From: an uncultured Desulfovibrio sp.
Lineage (GTDB): Bacteria > Desulfobacterota > Desulfovibrionia > Desulfovibrionales > Desulfovibrionaceae
DNA: 64,000 nt
NCBI GenBank assembly: GCA_913063155.1
Contig: CAJXYU010000004.1
Coordinates: forward strand, 1-64,000
Reading direction: 5' to 3'
Under the pieces are notes generated by a model. The model saw only the letters and a list, made by a program, of their open reading frames with translations, did not search any database and was not told where the DNA came from. A program made the translations under genes and the position numbers. Of this stretch, positions 60,922-64,000 are shown one piece after another. Position 1 is the stretch's first letter, and each line of letters starts with the position of its first letter.

Positions 60922-62267
60922 GGTTCACCTGTCCTTTCGCCCACGAGCGAGTGTTTCTTGGCGACGACGATCCTGACGGGAACCATCATGCCCTCAAGAT
61001 CCACACCTTCGTCAAAACGGAAATTGACGACACGTCCGGCAGAATCACGCCCTCGCCAATAGACTCCTTCATCCTCCTGCTTACGGCTCTTACCTTCCAC
61101 AAGCACGTTATCTTCCGTCCCGACACGTTTCTTTAGACATTTTCTAGTAATATCATTCTGCAAATTCTGCAAGCGTAGAAGCCTGTCTGCTGCAACGTCC
61201 GGGGCGACCTTCGGGGTCATTTTGACTGCAGCCACACCGGGACGATCAGAATACTTGAAAGAAAAACTGCTTTCAAAGCCAACCTGCTCCACCATTTCCA
61301 GGGTTTGCTGGAAATCCTTTTCGGCCTCTCCCGGAAAGGCAACGATCAGGTCCGTGGTCAGGGACAGATCGGGACGTGCCTCGCGCAGGGACTTCACGAT
61401 ATCCAGGTACCGCTTGCAGTCGTATTTGCGCCCCATGCGCCTGAGCACATCGTCGGAACCGGCTTGCATGGGCAGGTGCAGCGACGGGCACAAATTATCC
61501 AGCTCGCCGAATGCGCGTATCACTTCCGGAGCTATGTCCTTGGGGTGCGAAGTGGTGAAACGGAGGCGGTCGAGTCCCGGTATTTCAGCAACCATATGAA
61601 GGAGCTGAGCAAAAGTCACGCCAACTCCCCCCTTATCCAGGCCGTAACTGTTCACATTCTGGCCGAGCAGTGTGATTTCGCGCACTCCGGCCTGCACAAG
61701 TTTGCGGCATTCCTCAACCACCAGCTCGGGATGACGTGATTTCTGGCGGCCGCGTGTGTAAGGAACGACACAATATGTGCAAAAATTATCGCACCCTTGC
61801 ATAATGTTCACAAACGCCTGTCGGGTGGCATGTTCAACCCGGCTGGCGTCCTGGGGCACTTCACGTTCCAGGTAGACGTCCACGAAATCCAGCAAGGCAA
61901 TGCGCTCCTCCGCCCCTTCGGCGAGGCTTTCCAGCGCGTTAGGCGCGTTGGCAATGCCGTCAGTGCCGAAAACCAGCTTCACGAACGGGAAACGGCTGAA
62001 AAAGGCCTTGCCCACCTGCTGCCCCACACAACCGCCTACGGCGGCAAAAATGTTCGGGTCACGTTTCAGATACACGCCGATGCGCCCCAATTCCGTATAC
62101 ACCTTCTGTTCGGGCTTTTCCCGAACACTGCATGTATTCAAAATGTACACCTGTGCCTCCTCTTCCGGGGCCTGTTCCCATCCCCTGCTTTCCAAAGCGG
62201 CGGTCAGCCACTGGGAATCGTGCACGTTCATCTGGCAACCAAACGTCATTATATGAAACTTCATCAA
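60915..62267 (-). CDS. miaB: tRNA-2-methylthio-N6-dimethylallyladenosine synthase MiaB
   Basis: A 450-residue radical-SAM methylthiotransferase that modifies A37 of tRNAs reading UNN codons. The N-terminal UPF0004 domain supplies three cluster cysteines (Cys11, and those in NTCSVRE and GGCVGQ). The radical-SAM motif CDNFCTYC lies near residue 155, and a TRAM domain ends the protein. No extra domain is seen. The first of two adjacent ATGs is used here. It is upstream of the BFN and PHP genes. Confidence 0.94.
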   Translation of the reverse strand: MMKFHIMTFGCQMNVHDSQWLTAALESRGWEQAPEEEAQVYILNTCSVREKPEQKVYTELGRIGVYLKRDPNIFAAVGGCVGQQVGKAFFSRFPFVKLVFGTDGIANAPNALESLAEGAEERIALLDFVDVYLEREVPQDASRVEHATRQAFVNIMQGCDNFCTYCVVPYTRGRQKSRHPELVVEECRKLVQAGVREITLLGQNVNSYGLDKGGVGVTFAQLLHMVAEIPGLDRLRFTTSHPKDIAPEVIRAFGELDNLCPSLHLPMQAGSDDVLRRMGRKYDCKRYLDIVKSLREARPDLSLTTDLIVAFPGEAEKDFQQTLEMVEQVGFESSFSFKYSDRPGVAAVKMTPKVAPDVAADRLLRLQNLQNDITRKCLKKRVGTEDNVLVEGKSRKQEDEGVYWRGRDSAGRVVNFRFDEGVDLEGMMVPVRIVVAKKHSLVGERTGEPW

Positions 62268-62348
62268 TTCAAACCTTGATTTTTAAATACAGGCGCCGAT
62301 GCGCCAAATGGAATGACAAAAGGAACTCGCCGCTCGGGCAGAGGCAAG

Positions 62349-62918
62349 TTAAGCGTTGTCGAGCCAAGTGTCCAGAAAGGCGATGACGATTCGACAGGTT
62401 TCATCCAGGCTCAAGCCGGTATTGTCCACCGTCAGCTCGGCATTCGCTTCCTCAAAAGGGACATCCACGCCGATCACTTCTCCGAGTCCTGCGAATTGTT
62501 CACCTGTTTCCCTGCGTTTCAAGGCCTTTTCATACATATCGGCCATGACCAGCCCTGCCGGGCGAGCCTTTTCCCGTCGCATGGCCTCCAGGAGTTCGCA
62601 TTTGATCATGATCTCGGCAAATCGTTCGATACGCTTACGGGCAGCATTGCGCATGGCCGCCTTATGGGCCGAAGCATCCATGAGTACAACCTTTCCCCGG
62701 GCCACCAGTTCGACCGCCTCGTCAATAAACATTGAATATGCCTTGGCACGCTCCTCCGCAGTATATTGCGGGTTCGGAAAGTACTTCCTACGACGCTTAT
62801 CCATCTCGTGACAGAGCACATCATACCCGGCAGCCTGGCAATATTCGAAGGCACACCGCGCCACAGAACTCTTACCGCTTCCGGGCAGGCCCACAAACCA
62901 GATGGCGCATCCAGGCAC
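62349..62918 (-). CDS. APS-kinase-like P-loop kinase of unknown substrate
   Basis: A 189-residue P-loop protein. Walker A GLPGSGKSS is near residue 10. The C-terminal 'YEKALKRRETGEQFAGLGEVIGVDVPFEEANAELTVDNTG' follows the APS-kinase (CysC) pattern. Where true APS kinases have LDGDNVR, this one has 'HEMDKRRRKYFP', so it is probably not a standard APS kinase. The GTG start at 62918 has GGAG 5 nt upstream and is 2 nt after the neighbour's stop; an upstream TTG at 62951 would overlap that gene by 31 bp. It is translationally coupled to a phosphotransferase. Confidence 0.7.
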   Translation of the reverse strand: MPGCAIWFVGLPGSGKSSVARCAFEYCQAAGYDVLCHEMDKRRRKYFPNPQYTAEERAKAYSMFIDEAVELVARGKVVLMDASAHKAAMRNAARKRIERFAEIMIKCELLEAMRREKARPAGLVMADMYEKALKRRETGEQFAGLGEVIGVDVPFEEANAELTVDNTGLSLDETCRIVIAFLDTWLDNA

Positions 62919-62920
62919 GG

Positions 62921-64000
62921 TCACTCCATATATTTGTTGATGTTCCGCCAATCAAACACTTCTTCTTCAAGAATGTTCTCCATGAACCGAAAAAGACCGA
63001 AGCGCACACCATCCGCATGGTCCGGGTACCATTCCGGAGACGCTATGACCAGGCAGCGGAACACAAAAAACGGGGCGATGACCTTAAGCACCTCCTCGTC
63101 CCCGGTGACTTCAAGATACTCCGAGAAATAAGCCAGGTAGAGCTGCTCGAATTTCCCGGCCAACTTACCATGTTTGGGAAGGCTCCAAAGCAGATAGTTG
63201 ACGGCCATGGTGCACAGGTCACCACCCGGCTCGCCCCACTCGCCCCGGCTGCGGTCCAGTACGGAAAACCCGCCTTCCTCTGTCACCAGTACGTTCCAGG
63301 GATGAAAGTCGCCATGCACGGCAGAAAGCCTGTGGGCATACCCCCGCAACTTCCAACGCCAGTCTATGAGACGCTTTTCCAACGCTGAAAAACCGTCGTC
63401 AGGGTACAAGGGGTACGGATGTGGGTAGGCTTCGTCAATCAGCCCCAGAATGCACTCGCTGGAGCCTATAAGGTTGCGGATTCGACGATAATAAAGATCG
63501 GGGTCGTTCAACTTTTTTGAATGGACTCGGGACAGCCAACGGGCGAATTCCCTGGCAAGATGCTCGTCTTCACCCCGGAACTCTCCTGTACGGATACGCT
63601 CCAAATCCAGAAAATAATCATGTCCTTGCAGCTTTTCATTGACGATGAAGAACTCCACGGGCTCTTCGATGGGAATCAATGAGCCGGACCTGTCAATATA
63701 CCCGAGCCCAAGGGGGTGCACGTGTTTCTCCATGCGTCCGGAAGTCTCGAACTGAAACAGGAGAATTGCAGCCCGGTCCCAATAGAACTGGTGCCCGTAT
63801 TTGTCCCCTTTCATAGTGGAAAGCACGGCCTCCCGCTCCACACCATTCACCAAATAACGAACGAGCAGGGGTTTTCCATAGCCGAAGCTCTTCATCCCCT
63901 GCTCGTCCAGATTTCCGATGTCACCGGCAGTCAGCAGTTCAGCCGACGGACCGTACACATGCTTGAGGTACCTGTCGAGGTCCTGCCTTGTCAGATTGAT
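62921..64000 (-). CDS. Aminoglycoside/choline-kinase-like phosphotransferase (5' end outside window)
   Basis: At least 360 residues of an APH-family kinase. The catalytic motif 'AVHGDFHPWNVLV' (Brenner motif) and 'VLDRSRGEWGEPGGDL' (metal-binding Asp) are visible; the usual 'D' after 'VL' is kept. The frame is open to the window edge (leading residues read INLTRQDLDRYLKH), so the start is not seen. A GTG at 63958 is only an internal codon of that frame. The substrate is likely a small sugar, alcohol or amine. It is coupled to the downstream P-loop kinase, suggesting a two-step phosphorylation. Confidence 0.75.
   Translation of the reverse strand: MNLTRQDLDRYLKHVYGPSAELLTAGDIGNLDEQGMKSFGYGKPLLVRYLVNGVEREAVLSTMKGDKYGHQFYWDRAAILLFQFETSGRMEKHVHPLGLGYIDRSGSLIPIEEPVEFFIVNEKLQGHDYFLDLERIRTGEFRGEDEHLAREFARWLSRVHSKKLNDPDLYYRRIRNLIGSSECILGLIDEAYPHPYPLYPDDGFSALEKRLIDWRWKLRGYAHRLSAVHGDFHPWNVLVTEEGGFSVLDRSRGEWGEPGGDLCTMAVNYLLWSLPKHGKLAGKFEQLYLAYFSEYLEVTGDEEVLKVIAPFFVFRCLVIASPEWYPDHADGVRFGLFRFMENILEEEVFDWRNINKYME

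Overview
The window reads as a chromosomal segment of a sulfate-reducing deltaproteobacterium of the Desulfovibrio / Pseudodesulfovibrio group. The best single clue is a 60-residue ferredoxin (12295-12477) whose cysteine pattern matches Desulfovibrio gigas ferredoxin II position by position. Supporting clues are a fused alpha-beta acetyl-CoA-carboxylase-type carboxyltransferase, an alpha/gamma-fused 2-oxoacid:ferredoxin oxidoreductase, several DsrE-like proteins, and an anaerobe-style set of flavin and ferredoxin enzymes. The DNA is moderately GC-rich and densely coded, with few gaps over 200 bp. I see no rRNA, tRNA, CRISPR array or insertion sequence.

Layout. 1-1.9 kb: end of rluA, a DsrE-like protein, an AlaX-type editing protein and a NifX-like protein. 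2-8 kb: a complete oligopeptide ABC operon on the minus strand (dppABCD-oppF type). 8.2-12.2 kb: two tandem paralogous PAS histidine kinases. 12.3-14.7 kb: ferredoxin, a TauE/SafE transporter and an NAD(P)H-type flavoprotein. 14.9-18.6 kb: biotin carboxylase plus fused carboxyltransferase. 18.8-21 kb: a GGDEF-like/EAL/CBS/GGDEF protein. 21.1-26.4 kb: ettA, a korA-korB-DsrE operon and ferritin. 26.5-31.6 kb: recD2, recR, ybaB, dnaX. 31.7-37.7 kb: ilvE, then an operon alaC-hom-(predicted homoserine kinase)-thioesterase and an amidohydrolase. 37.8-40.7 kb: dgt and a two-gene amino-acid ABC system. 40.8-46.1 kb: a purine/nucleoside-type ABC transporter with xanthine phosphoribosyltransferase. 46.1-48.3 kb: a disulfide-oxidoreductase-type flavoprotein with a TVP38 membrane protein. 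48.4-50 kb: a MotAB stator pair. 50.2-53.4 kb: maf and an accessory region. 53.5-55.6 kb: hydrolase, LysE exporter, pgpA. 55.6-59.7 kb: the tolQ-tolR-tolA-tolB-pal envelope operon. 59.8-64 kb: PHP phosphoesterase, BFN nuclease, miaB, and a pair of kinases running off the window.

The most unusual part is 50.7-52.9 kb. The last 79 bp of maf, including its stop codon, recur exactly 1,274 bp downstream, and a 58-bp diverged third copy follows 773 bp later. Between copies sit single genes: an AT-richer HEPN-motif protein in the first unit and a DUF6506-like protein in the second. A 19-bp C-rich motif lies exactly 64 bp before copy 2 and again exactly 64 bp before copy 3, and a related motif lies after copy 1. 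This looks like attL-cargo-attR architecture made by a tyrosine recombinase using the 3' end of maf as target, yet no recombinase gene is present. It is best read as an accretion of very small, non-autonomous integrative units carrying single accessory genes.

Start codons were chosen by Shine-Dalgarno spacing and family length, so several differ from the longest open frame. GTG and TTG starts with good ribosome sites are common here (recR, dgt, the amino-acid permease, the purine ABC ATPase, gpt).
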